DNA of 64,000 nt. It comes from M0108 sp937862735. GTDB lineage: Bacteria; Pseudomonadota; Gammaproteobacteria; Chromatiales; Chromatiaceae. The position numbers were made by a program, and so were the translations under genes. The stretch lies in the NCBI GenBank assembly GCA_937862735.1, contig CALMDH010000330.1:1-64000 (forward strand), given 5' to 3'. Below the pieces are notes generated by a model. The model was given only the letters and a program-made list of their open reading frames with translations, did no database searches and had not been told where the DNA came from. Shown here piece after piece: positions 17,257 to 26,731 of the stretch (its first letter is position 1; the number at the start of each line of letters is the position of its first letter).

Positions 17257-20200
17257 CCATGCCCTCACCCCCGCGCCCCTCGCTCCCGCGTCTCCGCCGC
17301 CTCTCGCGATTGCTGGTTCGCCTGGCAGTCATCCTCGTCGGCGTGCCGCTGCTGTTGCTGGCTGCCCTGCTGCTGGCCGCCAATACCGACGCCGGCAGGC
17401 GCCTCATCGCCGACCAGGTCGGCGTCCTGAGTGACGGCCTGGTCCGACTTGAGGGTCTGGAGGGCCCCCTGCCCCTGGCCCCGCGTATCGGCCACCTGGC
17501 GATCAGCGACGCCGCGGGCTCCTGGCTCACCCTCGACGACGCCGCCCTGGACCTGGACCCCTGGCCCCTGTTGCGGGGCCGGATTAGGATCACCCAACTC
17601 AGCGCCGCGGCCGTTCATCTGGAGCGGCTGCCGGCCGGGGACGAAAAGACGGAGGAGACCCCCGACGAGGCAGGGGGCTGGTACTTGCCACCCCTCGAAC
17701 TCGCTCAGCTTGGCATCCAACGTCTCACCCTGGGTGAGATCCTGCCCGGCGCCCCGGCGTTGCGAGTCGCCGGCCGAGGGACCCTGGCCAGCCTGGCGAG
17801 CTTCGAGGCCTGGCTCGACCTGCGCACCCCCGACCGGAAGGACCATTACCAGCTCACGCTCGATGCCAACCCCCAGGACAATCGCCTGGAGGTGCAGGTC
17901 CAGGAGGCCCCGGATGGCCTGATCAGCGCCCTCCTCCACCATCTGGGGGTCCAGTTGCCACCCGAGGTCGACCGCTGGCAACTGGCCGCGACCGGCCTTG
18001 GCCCCCTCTCGGCCCTGGCCCTGGAGGCCAAACTGGCGGCCGGTCCCCTGCACCTCAGCGCCGACGGCGTCCTGGACCTGCCCGGCCAGAAGGCGCCGCG
18101 GCTCCAGCTCACGGCGGAACTGCCGGCGCTGACCCTGCGGCCGGACCTTGGGGTACTCCTCGCCTGGCAGGCGATTCACCTCCAGGCCGAGCTGAGCGGC
18201 CCCTGGCGCGCCCCCCAGGGCCAGGCCCACCTGGACGCCGAGGGCCTGAGCTACGCCGACTCAAACCTCTCGCGACTGACCGCCAATCTGCAAGGCGATA
18301 CCCAGGGCCTGAAGCTCAACGCCCTCGCCACGGGCGCGGACATCCCAGACCTCCCGGCGGAGATCAGCCGGGAACCCCTGCGCTTTACGGCCGAGGTCTC
18401 CCCCCAGGCGCCGGGCCTGCCCTTTAGCCTCAGCCTCGACCATCCCCTCGCCCAGTTCAGCGCCGCGGGCCACGTCGCCACCCTGGCGGGCCAGGCCAGC
18501 CTCAAGTTGCCCCAGCTCACCACCCTGGGCCGCCTCCTCGGGCGCGACCTGGAGGGTAGCGCCCAGGTGGATGCCGACTTTGCCCTGGCGGCGGCCGCCA
18601 GCCACTACCTCGGCTGGCCAGCGGCAGAAGAGGGTATGGGCGTGCCGTCACTGGTAACCGATGAGTCAGACCCCGGAACGCCAACCACGACGGCGGCCGA
18701 AATGGCAGTTGGGGATAGGGAGATTCCATCCGATGGGATGCTTACTGTGGATGTTGCCAGCCCCACCGACGAGGTTATGACCGATGCAGTCAGCCCGTCG
18801 GAAGCTGCCAGCCCGCCCTCGGACCTCACGGCTACCCTGACCCTGGATGCCCGTTTCCCCCCCCTGGGGTCCACCCGGATCAAGGGCCAGCTCGCCGCCA
18901 ACCTGACCGGCCAGAGCGGCAAGCTGAACCTGGAGGGCGATTGGGACGGCCAGCCCCTGAATCTTCAACTCCTCGGAGCGCGGGAGGGGGACGGGACCCT
19001 GGACCTGGCCATCGACGCCAGTCACCTCGCCGGCGTCAACGCCCAGGGCCGGTTACGCCTGCCCCCCGGCGCCACGCTGCCCCTGGGCAAGGTCGAATTC
19101 AAGGCCCCCAGGCTCGCCGATCTCCAACCCCTGGTGGGCCAGCCCCTGGCGGGCAGCCTGGATCTGCTGCTGGACCTCACCAAGACCCAGGCCCTGGTCA
19201 AGGCCCGGGGCCAGGGACTGCGTTTGCCGGGTGACCTGGCCCTGGCAAGCCTCACCCTGGACGGTCAGGTGAGCGATCCGCTGAACCTGAACGGCATCGA
19301 GGCGCGGCTACAAATGGAGGGTCTCGCCGTCGCCAGCACCCGGGGGGACCTGAACCTCACCGCGGCGGGCGGCCAGCAGGCCCTGGCCCTGACCAGCGAG
19401 GGCCGACTCGAAACGCCCCTCGGCCCCACCCGCCTGGCGGCGGCGGCGGACCTGGATATCCCCGGCCAGCGCCTGACCCTGAGCCGCTTCACCACCGAGG
19501 CCCAGGGCCAGAACCTGCGCCTTCAGAACCCGGCGGTCCTGACCTTTGCCGCGGGGCTGGCGGTGGATCGCCTGCGGCTGGAACTGGGCGGCGGCAGCCT
19601 CGACCTGGGTGGCCGTCTGACGCCGACCCTGGACCTCAAGGCCCGCCTCGACCGTCTGGACCTGGCCTGGCTGGCGGGACTCGCCGGCCAGCCCCTGGTG
19701 GCGGGCCTCCTCGATGGCCAGGCGGAACTCCAGGGCCCCCCGACGGCCCCGACCGGCAAACTGGCGCTCAAGGCCAGCGGCCTGCTCCTCACCAGCAACG
19801 GCGGCTTCGGTCTGCCTCCCGCCGCCCTGGACGCCAACCTGACCCTCAAGCCGGACGCCAACCAGATCGATGCCCGGGTAGCCCTGGGTCCCCAGGGTGA
19901 GGTGCGGCTCCAGGGCCCGATCGGCGGTACCCTGCCCCTGGCGCCCGGTTCCCTCGGCCTGCGTGCCACGGGCCGACTGGACCTGGACCTTCTCGAACCC
20001 CTGCTGTCCGCCGCCGGCCGCGAGGCCAAGGGCCGGGCCGATCTTGACGCCCGCATCGGCGGCACCGCCAGCGGCCCCCGGCTCGACGGGCGCTTGCGGC
20101 TGGCCAACGTCGCCTTCCGCGACTGGAACCTGGGCCTCAGCCTGACCGGGCTGACCGGGGATCTGGTCCTGGATGGCCAACGGCTGCGCCTGGAGGGGGT

Positions 20201-21239
20201 GCGGGCTCAGGCCGGCGCCGGCACCCTGGCCCTCACTGGTAAGATGGAACTCTTCGATCCCGACCGGCCCCTGGACCTGACCCTCACCGCCCGGGGCGCC
20301 GAGCCGCTGCGGTCCGATCTGCTCAGCCTCAAGATGGACGCGGACCTGAGCCTACGGGGTCCGGCCCTGGATGCCACCCTGGCGGGGAACGCCCACTTCT
20401 CCCGCATCGACATCCGCCTGCCCGAGCACCTGGCCGCCAGCGTCCCTGTCCTTCAGGTCCAGGAGGAAGGGGTGCCCCGCCAACCGCGGCCCGCCCCTCC
20501 GCCCCAGGAACAGAGCGCTGCCCCCTTCCGCATGGCCCTGGATCTCAGCCTCGACGCCCCCCGCGGAGTCTACATCCGTGGTCAGGGGGTGGACGCCGAG
20601 TTGGGTGGCGAACTGCGGGTACAAGGCCAGATGGCGGACCCCTCCATAACCGGTGGTTTCAACCTCATCCGGGGCGAATACAAGCTGATCGGCCAGACCC
20701 TGCGCTTCACCCAAGGTCATATCGGCCTGGATGGCGCCACCGGCCTGGACCCCACCCTGGACCTGGAGGCCCGGGTGACGGCGGCGGGCAGCACCGCCAT
20801 CCTCGGGGTCAAGGGCACGGCCTCGGAACCACGGATCGAATTGCGCGGCGAACCGGAACTGCCCCAGGACGAGGTCCTGTCACGGCTGCTGTTCGGCGTC
20901 GCCGGCACCCGCCTCTCCCCCTGGCAGACCGCCCAGGTCGGTCTGGCCGCCGCCCGCCTGGCTGGCATCGGCCCCAAGGGACCGGGACTGCTGGAGAGCG
21001 CCCGCACCGCCCTCGGGCTCGACCGCCTCAGCATCGGCAGCGATGACAAAGGGGGGACCACCGCCGAGGCCGGTCGCCAGCTATCCGAGCGGGTCTACCT
21101 TGGCGCGCGCCAGGGCACCCGCGCCGGCGAGACCCAGGGCGTGCTGCGCATCGAATTGACTCCCAACCTGAAGCTGGAGACGGACATCGGCGCCACCAGT
21201 GGCAGTCGCGCCGGCATCGCTTACGAGAAGGAGTATTGA
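17253..21239 (+). CDS. tamB: TamB, AsmA-like intermembrane transport protein
   Basis: TamB is anchored in the inner membrane, spans the periplasm as a beta-taco groove and contacts TamA. The 1328-residue protein starts with a basic segment and one membrane helix (LLVRLAVILVGVPLLLLAALLLA). It continues with repetitive short beta-strand DLxLxG units and closes with the conserved DUF490/TamB domain (SITGGFNLIRGEYKLIGQTLRF; IELRGEPELPQDEVLSRLLFG; ending SGSRAGIAYEKEY). Start GTG 17253 overlaps the tamA stop (GTGA), indicating coupling; ATG 17259 is the alternative. Residues ~460-525 are an acidic Thr/Ser-rich insertion of lower GC. Confidence 0.92.
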   Translation: MTMPSPPRPSLPRLRRLSRLLVRLAVILVGVPLLLLAALLLAANTDAGRRLIADQVGVLSDGLVRLEGLEGPLPLAPRIGHLAISDAAGSWLTLDDAALDLDPWPLLRGRIRITQLSAAAVHLERLPAGDEKTEETPDEAGGWYLPPLELAQLGIQRLTLGEILPGAPALRVAGRGTLASLASFEAWLDLRTPDRKDHYQLTLDANPQDNRLEVQVQEAPDGLISALLHHLGVQLPPEVDRWQLAATGLGPLSALALEAKLAAGPLHLSADGVLDLPGQKAPRLQLTAELPALTLRPDLGVLLAWQAIHLQAELSGPWRAPQGQAHLDAEGLSYADSNLSRLTANLQGDTQGLKLNALATGADIPDLPAEISREPLRFTAEVSPQAPGLPFSLSLDHPLAQFSAAGHVATLAGQASLKLPQLTTLGRLLGRDLEGSAQVDADFALAAAASHYLGWPAAEEGMGVPSLVTDESDPGTPTTTAAEMAVGDREIPSDGMLTVDVASPTDEVMTDAVSPSEAASPPSDLTATLTLDARFPPLGSTRIKGQLAANLTGQSGKLNLEGDWDGQPLNLQLLGAREGDGTLDLAIDASHLAGVNAQGRLRLPPGATLPLGKVEFKAPRLADLQPLVGQPLAGSLDLLLDLTKTQALVKARGQGLRLPGDLALASLTLDGQVSDPLNLNGIEARLQMEGLAVASTRGDLNLTAAGGQQALALTSEGRLETPLGPTRLAAAADLDIPGQRLTLSRFTTEAQGQNLRLQNPAVLTFAAGLAVDRLRLELGGGSLDLGGRLTPTLDLKARLDRLDLAWLAGLAGQPLVAGLLDGQAELQGPPTAPTGKLALKASGLLLTSNGGFGLPPAALDANLTLKPDANQIDARVALGPQGEVRLQGPIGGTLPLAPGSLGLRATGRLDLDLLEPLLSAAGREAKGRADLDARIGGTASGPRLDGRLRLANVAFRDWNLGLSLTGLTGDLVLDGQRLRLEGVRAQAGAGTLALTGKMELFDPDRPLDLTLTARGAEPLRSDLLSLKMDADLSLRGPALDATLAGNAHFSRIDIRLPEHLAASVPVLQVQEEGVPRQPRPAPPPQEQSAAPFRMALDLSLDAPRGVYIRGQGVDAELGGELRVQGQMADPSITGGFNLIRGEYKLIGQTLRFTQGHIGLDGATGLDPTLDLEARVTAAGSTAILGVKGTASEPRIELRGEPELPQDEVLSRLLFGVAGTRLSPWQTAQVGLAAARLAGIGPKGPGLLESARTALGLDRLSIGSDDKGGTTAEAGRQLSERVYLGARQGTRAGETQGVLRIELTPNLKLETDIGATSGSRAGIAYEKEY

Positions 21240-21435
21240 TGAGGGGCGCGCTACGACCCAGGGAGACTGACCGGGCTCCCAACCCGTCAAGACACAGCCG
21301 ATGAGACGCGCAAATACGGAAGTGTGGAAGTCTAGCAACCGGCGTATCGCAACGGGTTACAGACAACTGGGACTTAAGCCGAAACTATGACGGCAACAGG
21401 ATGAGGGATGAGGGGTGAGGGGTGAAGACCATGAA

Positions 21436-21512
21436 TGGTCGGGGTGAGAGGATTCGAACCTCCGGCCCCTACGTCCCGAACGTAGTGCTCTACCAGGCTG
21501 AGCTACACCCCG
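21436..21512 (-). tRNA. proK: tRNA-Pro (anticodon CGG)
   Basis: The minus-strand 77-mer begins CGGGGTGTAGCTCAGCCTGG and folds as a full cloverleaf. It has a 7-bp acceptor CGGGGTG/CACCCCG, D arm AGCTC/GAGC and anticodon stem CTACG/CGTAG around TTCGGGA (anticodon CGG). The T arm is GGAGGTTCGAATCCTC. CCA is encoded at the 3' end. It reads CCG proline codons, which are frequent in this GC-rich genome. It begins 11 bases after the ispB stop on the same strand, so it may be processed from the ispB transcript. Confidence 0.95.
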
Positions 21513-21523
21513 AGGATCTGACG

Positions 21524-22492
21524 CTAGTAGGTGCGGGCGACGGCGAAGTCGGCCAGTTTCTCCAGCGCGTGGCGCGACGCCGATTCGGGAAGCAGGGCGA
21601 GTGCCGACTGGGCATCCGCCGCGTATTGGCGTGCGAGTTCGATAGTGTAGTCAATGGCCAGGGTTGAATCAATGGCCGCGGCGACTTCGGCGATGCGTTC
21701 GCGGCCGCCGGTCTCGATGACCTCCCGCAGCAGGGCTTGCTGTTCGGGGCTCCCGACCTCCAGGGCGCGGATCACCGGCAGGGTGGGTTTGCCCTCGGCC
21801 AGGTCGTCGCCCAGATTCTTGCCCAGCTCATCACCCTTGGCGCGATAGTCGAGGGCATCGTCAACCAATTGGAAGGCCACCCCCAGGCACCGGCCATAGT
21901 CGGCCATGGCCCGCTCCACCGCGGGGGAGGATGCCGCCAGGACGGCGCCAATGCGGGTCCCGGCCTCGAACAGGGTCGCCGTCTTGCGCTCGATGACCTC
22001 CATGTAGCGCGCCTCGGTGGTGGTGGGATCGTTGCAGTTGAGCAGTTGCAGCACCTCGCCCTCGGAGATGCGGTTGGTGGCATGGGACAGGATGTCCATC
22101 ACGGGCATGCTGCCCACCTCGACCATCATCTCGAAGGAGCGGGAATAGAGAAAATCCCCCACCAGCACGCTGGCGGCATTGCCCCAGACGGTATTGGCCG
22201 TATCCCGGTGACGGCGCTGTTCGGAGCCGTCCACCACGTCATCATGGAGCAAGGTGGCGGTATGGATGAACTCGATCACCGCCGCGAGGTCGATATGCCG
22301 TTCTCCAGGATAGCCACAGGCCCGGGCGCTCAGGAGCACGCTCAGCGGGCGCAACCGCTTGCCGCCACTGTTCACGATGTAGTGGCCGATCTGGTTGATC
22401 AGCACCACGTCCGACTGCAGACGGTGCAGGATAAGCTCATCCACCGCCCGCAGGTCCGCGGCAACGGGGCCCCTTATTTCGTTTAAGGACAT
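21524..22492 (-). CDS. ispB: Octaprenyl (all-trans polyprenyl) diphosphate synthase
   Basis: IspB elongates farnesyl diphosphate with isopentenyl diphosphate to make the side chain of ubiquinone and menaquinone. The 322-residue protein has the first Asp-rich motif in LLHDDVVDGSEQRRH, the second in QLVDDALDYRAKGDELGKNLGDDLAEGKPTLP, and GGKRLRP near the N-terminus. Length is usual. It is divergent from rplU-rpmA, the conserved gammaproteobacterial arrangement. A tRNA-Pro gene follows directly. The chain length (C40 or other) cannot be fixed by eye. Confidence 0.95.
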   Translation of the reverse strand: MSLNEIRGPVAADLRAVDELILHRLQSDVVLINQIGHYIVNSGGKRLRPLSVLLSARACGYPGERHIDLAAVIEFIHTATLLHDDVVDGSEQRRHRDTANTVWGNAASVLVGDFLYSRSFEMMVEVGSMPVMDILSHATNRISEGEVLQLLNCNDPTTTEARYMEVIERKTATLFEAGTRIGAVLAASSPAVERAMADYGRCLGVAFQLVDDALDYRAKGDELGKNLGDDLAEGKPTLPVIRALEVGSPEQQALLREVIETGGRERIAEVAAAIDSTLAIDYTIELARQYAADAQSALALLPESASRHALEKLADFAVARTY

Positions 22493-22768
22493 GTTCGACG
22501 TGGTCGGCCAGTAGCAAAAGACTAGATGGATGCTAGGGATTTACGCCTTGACTGTCAACGAGGAGCTTGACCGGTGACGTCCGCCCCACGATTCAGGGCC
22601 CGCCACCGCTGCTGGAAAGGCCTTCCGGAGTGACCCTCCGGACCGCATCGTCCCGTCAACTCGCCGGGCAAGGCGTAAAGGGCGTTAGCATTCCAGGACT
22701 ACCCACCGGGCAGCAACAGCCCGCCCTCCCCAGCGAACTGCCTCACGACGGCATCACGTAAGGTTGGT
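22493..22768. other. Divergent spacer between ispB and rplU
   Basis: The spacer to rplU is 372 bases. No gene is supported. The right part (22769-22864) holds the rplU promoter and leader. In the left part I see an AT-richer stretch at 22510-22550 that may contain the ispB promoter, but no convincing hexamers. Confidence 0.45.
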
Positions 22769-22798
22769 TTGACGGCCGGCCAATTGAGGCGCTAATAT
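22769..22798 (+). promoter_or_regulatory. rplU-rpmA promoter (TTGACG-N18-TAATAT)
   Basis: The -35 TTGACG (22769-22774) and -10 TAATAT (22793-22798) are 18 bases apart. The expected transcript has a ~60-base leader containing a GC hairpin (GCTCCC, loop CTTCGT, GGGGGC, near 22816-22834) before the rplU ATG at 22865. This hairpin could be a ribosomal-protein leader; that is inference. Confidence 0.55.
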
Positions 22799-22864
22799 CG
22801 CCGGTCTTTGGTTAGCTCCCCTTCGTGGGGGCGAACAATGGTTATCGCTGGGAAGGGCACACTC

Positions 22865-23179
22865 ATGTACGCGGTTATTCAGACCGGTGGCAAGCAGTAC
22901 CGGGTCGCCGAGGGCGACACCCTGAGGGTCGAAAAGTTGGCGGTCGAAGCCGGCGACGACGTTGAACTCGACCAAGTGCTGATGGTCGCCGATGGCGATC
23001 AAGTCAAGGTTGGCACGCCCTACCTGGTAGGCGGCAAGGTCGCGGCCAAGGTTATCGCCCATGGTCGTGGCGAAAAGGTCAGGATTGTCAAATTCCGTCG
23101 GCGCAAGCACCACCTGAAGCGGGCCGGTCACCGCCAGTCCTACACGGAATTGACCGTCACCGGTATCAGCGCGGGCTGA
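22865..23179 (+). CDS. rplU: Ribosomal protein L21
   Basis: L21 is a large-subunit protein binding 23S rRNA domain I. The 104-residue protein MYAVIQTGGKQYRVAEGDTL...HRQSYTELTVTGISAG is full-length and matches the family throughout, including KFRRRKHHLKRAGHRQ. The ATG at 22865 is chosen because MYAVI is the conserved start. rpmA follows 13 bases later, forming the standard L21-L27 operon. Confidence 0.97.
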   Translation: MYAVIQTGGKQYRVAEGDTLRVEKLAVEAGDDVELDQVLMVADGDQVKVGTPYLVGGKVAAKVIAHGRGEKVRIVKFRRRKHHLKRAGHRQSYTELTVTGISAG

Positions 23180-23192
23180 GGAGCTAAAGCAG

Positions 23193-23450
23193 ATGGCACA
23201 CAAAAAAGCAGGTGGCAGTTCTCGCAACGGCCGCGATTCGGAATCCAAACGGCTGGGCGTCAAGGTCTACGGTGGCCAGCGCATCTCCGCCGGGGGCATC
23301 ATCATCCGCCAGCGCGGTACCAAGTTCCGTAATGGTGACAATGTCGGCTGTGGCCGTGACCACACCCTCTTCGCCCTGGTGGATGGCATCGTCCGTTTCC
23401 AGGTGAAGGGTCCTGAAAGTCGCAAATATGTGATGGTCGATACCCTCTGA
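23193..23450 (+). CDS. rpmA: Ribosomal protein L27
   Basis: L27 reaches the peptidyl transferase centre with its N-terminus. The 85-residue protein MAHKKAGGSSRNGRDSESKRLGVKVYGGQ is full-length and begins directly with the mature AHKKAGGS tail, with no Firmicute-type leader. It is 13 bases after rplU, with GAGG before the ATG. A strong terminator follows at 23480-23503. Confidence 0.97.
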   Translation: MAHKKAGGSSRNGRDSESKRLGVKVYGGQRISAGGIIIRQRGTKFRNGDNVGCGRDHTLFALVDGIVRFQVKGPESRKYVMVDTL

Positions 23451-23479
23451 GGCCGCCTCGCCGGGTCGATCCGGACAAA

Positions 23480-23503
23480 GCCTCGCCCCCCGGCGGGGCT
23501 TTT
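23480..23503 (+). terminator. Terminator after rplU-rpmA
   Basis: The stem GCCTCGCC / GGCGGGGC (one G-T pair) with a CCCC loop is followed by TTTT. It lies 30 bases after the rpmA stop and separates the ribosomal operon from obgE. Confidence 0.85.
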
Positions 23504-23622
23504 CCATTTCTGGTCCGCCGATTGGCGGTTCTCCCCGACTATCCGGCCCTTCGGCCCTCTGTCACTCCCCATGAACCCCCGTCCCATGACCACCCTCCCC
23601 ATGACCCTGGGCCATTCCCCCC

Positions 23623-24696
23623 ATGCAATTCGTTGACGAGGTCCGCATCCGCGTCCAGGCGGGTGACGGCGGCGACGGTTGCGTCAGCTTCCGGCGTGAA
23701 AAGTTCATCCCCAAGGGGGGCCCCAACGGCGGCGATGGTGGCGACGGCGGCAGCATCCATCTGGTCACCGACAACAATCTCAACACCCTGGTGGACCTGC
23801 GTTTCCAGCGCACCTTCCGCGCCGAGCGCGGCCAAAACGGCATGGGTCGGGACCGCAAGGGGCGCAAGGGCGAGGACCTGGTGATCCGCGTCCCCGTCGG
23901 CACCCGCGTCTGGGACGAGGAGACCGGCGAGCAACTCGCCGACCTCAACCAGACTGGCCAGCGCCTGACGGTGGCCCAGGGCGGCTTCCATGGCATCGGC
24001 AACGCCCGCTTCAAGTCCAGCGTCAACCGCACCCCGCGGCAGTGGACCCCGGGCACCCCGGGGGAGACCCGGGAACTGCGCCTGGAGTTGCTGCTGCTCG
24101 CCGATGTCGGCCTGCTGGGCTTCCCCAACGCCGGCAAGTCGAGCCTGATCCGCCAGGTTTCCAGCGCCACGCCGCGGGTGGCGGATTATCCCTTCACCAC
24201 CCTCCAGCCGCACCTGGGCGTGGTCCGCCTGAGCCGGGACCACAGCTTCGTCATCGCCGACATCCCCGGCATCATCGAAGGCGCCGCCGAGGGCGCCGGC
24301 CTGGGGCTGCGCTTTCTGCGTCACCTGGCCCGCACCCGGCTGCTGCTGCACCTGGTGGACCTGGCCCCCCTCGACGAGGCCGAGGACCCAGCATCCCAGG
24401 TGCGCAAGATCGAGCGCGAGCTGCGCCACTATGGCGCCGGCCTGATGGACAAGGAGCGCTGGCTGGTCCTCAACAAACTCGACCTGCTCGATGCGGATGA
24501 GGTCGCGGCGCGCCGTCACCACCTGCTGGACGAGCTGGGCTGGCGGGGTCCGGTGTACGCCATCTCCGCCCTCACCGGCGCAGGTACGGCTGAGCTCATG
24601 GCCGACCTGATGCACCGGCTGGAAGCCCTGCGCCAGGCGGAGCGGAGTGAGGAAACCCCCGTCGCCGCAGAGGAAGGTTGGCACCCCCTGGATTGA
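23623..24696 (+). CDS. obgE: Obg GTPase (ribosome assembly)
   Basis: ObgE/CgtA is an essential GTPase acting in 50S assembly and ppGpp response. The 357-residue protein has the Gly-rich Obg fold at residues 1-155 (GGDGGDGGSIHLVTDN). The G domain follows: G1 GFPNAGKSSLI, G3 DIPGIIEGAAEGAGLG, G4 NKLD, and SALT as G5. It lacks the extra C-terminal OCT domain, as expected for gammaproteobacteria. It is downstream of rplU-rpmA as usual, but behind a terminator, so it probably has its own promoter. Confidence 0.96.
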   Translation: MQFVDEVRIRVQAGDGGDGCVSFRREKFIPKGGPNGGDGGDGGSIHLVTDNNLNTLVDLRFQRTFRAERGQNGMGRDRKGRKGEDLVIRVPVGTRVWDEETGEQLADLNQTGQRLTVAQGGFHGIGNARFKSSVNRTPRQWTPGTPGETRELRLELLLLADVGLLGFPNAGKSSLIRQVSSATPRVADYPFTTLQPHLGVVRLSRDHSFVIADIPGIIEGAAEGAGLGLRFLRHLARTRLLLHLVDLAPLDEAEDPASQVRKIERELRHYGAGLMDKERWLVLNKLDLLDADEVAARRHHLLDELGWRGPVYAISALTGAGTAELMADLMHRLEALRQAERSEETPVAAEEGWHPLD

Positions 24697-24757
24697 CGGA
24701 CGGCGACGTTGGTTGTCCGGCGCGAACCGACACGATCGACTGGAGTAACTGACCGCG

Positions 24758-25882
24758 ATGATGACGCGAAACCAACTGCCCGCCACCCGGCGTTGGGTGA
24801 TCAAGATCGGCAGCGCCCTGCTGACCAGCGACGGCCAGGGCCTGAACCGCGAGGTCCTGGCGCCCTGGCTGGACCAGATGACAGCCCTGCGCCACGGCGG
24901 CGCCGACCTGGTGCTGGTCTCCTCTGGCGCCGTTGCCGAGGGCATGGCGCGCATGGGCTGGAAGCGTCGGCCCCAGACCCTCCACGAACTCCAGGCCGCC
25001 GCCGCCATCGGCCAGATGGGCCTGATCCGCGCCTACGAGGATGGCTTCGACCAGCGTGGCCTACGCACCGCCCAGGTACTCCTGACCCGCGACGACCTGG
25101 TGGATCGCAACCGCTACCTCAACGCCCGCACCACCCTGCGCACCCTCCTGACCCTGGGGGTCATCCCGGTTATCAACGAAAACGACACCGTCGCCACGGA
25201 CGAACTGCGCTTCGGCGACAACGACACCCTCGCCGCCCTGGTGGCCAACCTCATCGAGGCCGACCTGCTGGTCCTGCTCACCGACCAGGACGGCCTCTTC
25301 GACCGTGACCCGCGCTTCTCCGCCGAGGCCAGCCTCATCCCCGAGACCCGGGTGGACAACCCCCTGCTGGACGCCGTGGCCGGCGGCAGCGCCAGCGGCC
25401 TGGGCCTGGGGGGCATGGTCACCAAGGTGCGGGCGGCGCGGCTGGCGGCCCGCTCCGGCACCCCCACCGTCATCGCCCCGGGTCGGGGCCAGGGCGTGCT
25501 CACCCGCCTAAGGGCCGGCGAGCCGGTCGGCACCCTACTGACCCCGGTCCAGGAGGCCCAGGCGGCGCGCAAGCAATGGCTGGCGGGCCACCTGGTGGTC
25601 CGCGGCCGCCTGACCCTGGACGCCGGCGCGGTCAAGGCACTGCGCACCCAGGGCACCAGCCTGCTGGCGGTGGGCGTCACCGCCGTCAAGGGAGGCTTCG
25701 AACGGGGCGAGGTCGTCGCCTGCCTGGATCCGGACGGCCGGGAGGTCGCCCGCGGCCTGGTCAACTATGATGCCCAGGAGACGGCGCGTATCGCGGGTCA
25801 GCCGAGTTCACGTTTCGAGGCCATCCTCGGTTATCTGAACGAGGCGGAGCTCATCCACCGCGACAACCTGGTACTGGTATAG
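24758..25882 (+). CDS. proB: Glutamate 5-kinase
   Basis: ProB phosphorylates glutamate to gamma-glutamyl phosphate, the first step of proline synthesis. The 374-residue protein has the amino-acid kinase domain (VIKIGSALLTSDG; LVLVSSGAVAEG; INENDTVATDELRFGDNDTLAALVA; GLGLGGMVTKVRAARLA). A C-terminal PUA domain (residues ~280-374) ends GYLNEAELIHRDNLVLV. ATG 24758 or the next ATG (24761) may be used. It follows obgE by 61 bases, the order common in gammaproteobacteria. proA is not adjacent. Confidence 0.96.
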   Translation: MMTRNQLPATRRWVIKIGSALLTSDGQGLNREVLAPWLDQMTALRHGGADLVLVSSGAVAEGMARMGWKRRPQTLHELQAAAAIGQMGLIRAYEDGFDQRGLRTAQVLLTRDDLVDRNRYLNARTTLRTLLTLGVIPVINENDTVATDELRFGDNDTLAALVANLIEADLLVLLTDQDGLFDRDPRFSAEASLIPETRVDNPLLDAVAGGSASGLGLGGMVTKVRAARLAARSGTPTVIAPGRGQGVLTRLRAGEPVGTLLTPVQEAQAARKQWLAGHLVVRGRLTLDAGAVKALRTQGTSLLAVGVTAVKGGFERGEVVACLDPDGREVARGLVNYDAQETARIAGQPSSRFEAILGYLNEAELIHRDNLVLV

Positions 25883-25954
25883 GCGGAGCACCGAACAAGG
25901 TACGCCCAAGCTGACCAGTCCCGACATGAGACGAACTCACCGGCCCCGCCCTAA

Positions 25955-26464
25955 TTACTTGGCGGCCGGACTTTCCGCCCCGGGCCAAGGCTGGAGCGGC
26001 ACCACGGAGATGCTGTTCTTCGGCGACCCCTCGATGATGCGATCGCTATAGGTCAGGTAGACCAGCACCTGGCGCTTGGCGTCGAAGAAGCGCACCACCT
26101 GCATGGTCTTGAAGATCAGGGAGGTGCGCTTCTTGAAGACCTCGTCCCCGTCCCGCTTGCCGGAGCGGATCTCCTCACTGAGCTTGATGGGCCCGATCTG
26201 GCGGCAGGCGATGGAGGCATCCGAGGTATCCTCCGCCACCCCCACCGCCCCGGAGATCCCCCCGGTCTTGGCCCTACTGAGATAACAAGCCACCCCCGGC
26301 ACGTCCTCGTCGTCGAAGACCTCGACCACCACCTTGTCGTTGGGGCCCAGCACCTTGAAGCGGGTGCTGACACTGCCGATCACCTCGTCAGCCCCGGCGG
26401 CGCCGGCCCACAAACCGGCGATCAGACCAACGATCGAACCGGCGGCCAACATCACTCTAACCAT
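25955..26464 (-). CDS. creA: CreA family periplasmic protein
   Basis: CreA (PF05981) is a conserved exported protein of unknown function. The 169-residue ORF has a signal peptide (MVRVMLAAGSIVGLIAGLWAGAAGA) followed by the typical DEVIGSVSTRFKVLGPNDKVVVEVFDDEDVPGVACYLSRAKTGG. Later come KTMQVVRFFDAKRQVLVYLTYSDRIIEGSPKNSISVVP. Two cysteines, in VACYLS and IACRQI, may pair in the periplasm. A strong AGGAGGA ribosome-binding site precedes the ATG. It is convergent with proB. Its upstream 267-base spacer contains nothing else I can identify. Confidence 0.92.
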   Translation of the reverse strand: MVRVMLAAGSIVGLIAGLWAGAAGADEVIGSVSTRFKVLGPNDKVVVEVFDDEDVPGVACYLSRAKTGGISGAVGVAEDTSDASIACRQIGPIKLSEEIRSGKRDGDEVFKKRTSLIFKTMQVVRFFDAKRQVLVYLTYSDRIIEGSPKNSISVVPLQPWPGAESPAAK

Positions 26465-26731
26465 GGTGGATTCCTCCTGGCATTCAGTTTCACCCGATCA
26501 CTGAACAACATAGTACAACGGCCGTTCAGCCAGCGCGGGACGATTCCAGGCATGCTGCCGTCACCTTGCAACCCATCGTTGCCTATCACCGACTCCCAGC
26601 ACCTTGCCGGTATGAGACGGCCGATCCCGGTCGTGACGGGTCGAATTTCCCAACAAGGCCATTTTCCCCAGCAGTCATCAAGGATCAGATTTCCAAACGA
26701 AGCCATCTGGCTCTTGGCCGCGATGGGTGGC

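Noticed and set aside
21390..21430. GATGAGGGGTGAGG short repeats after tamB
   Set aside because: Too short and simple; likely chance or slippage, with no structure.
22567..22761. 64-codon ORF between ispB and rplU
   Set aside because: No ribosome-binding site or family features, and it lies in the promoter spacer.
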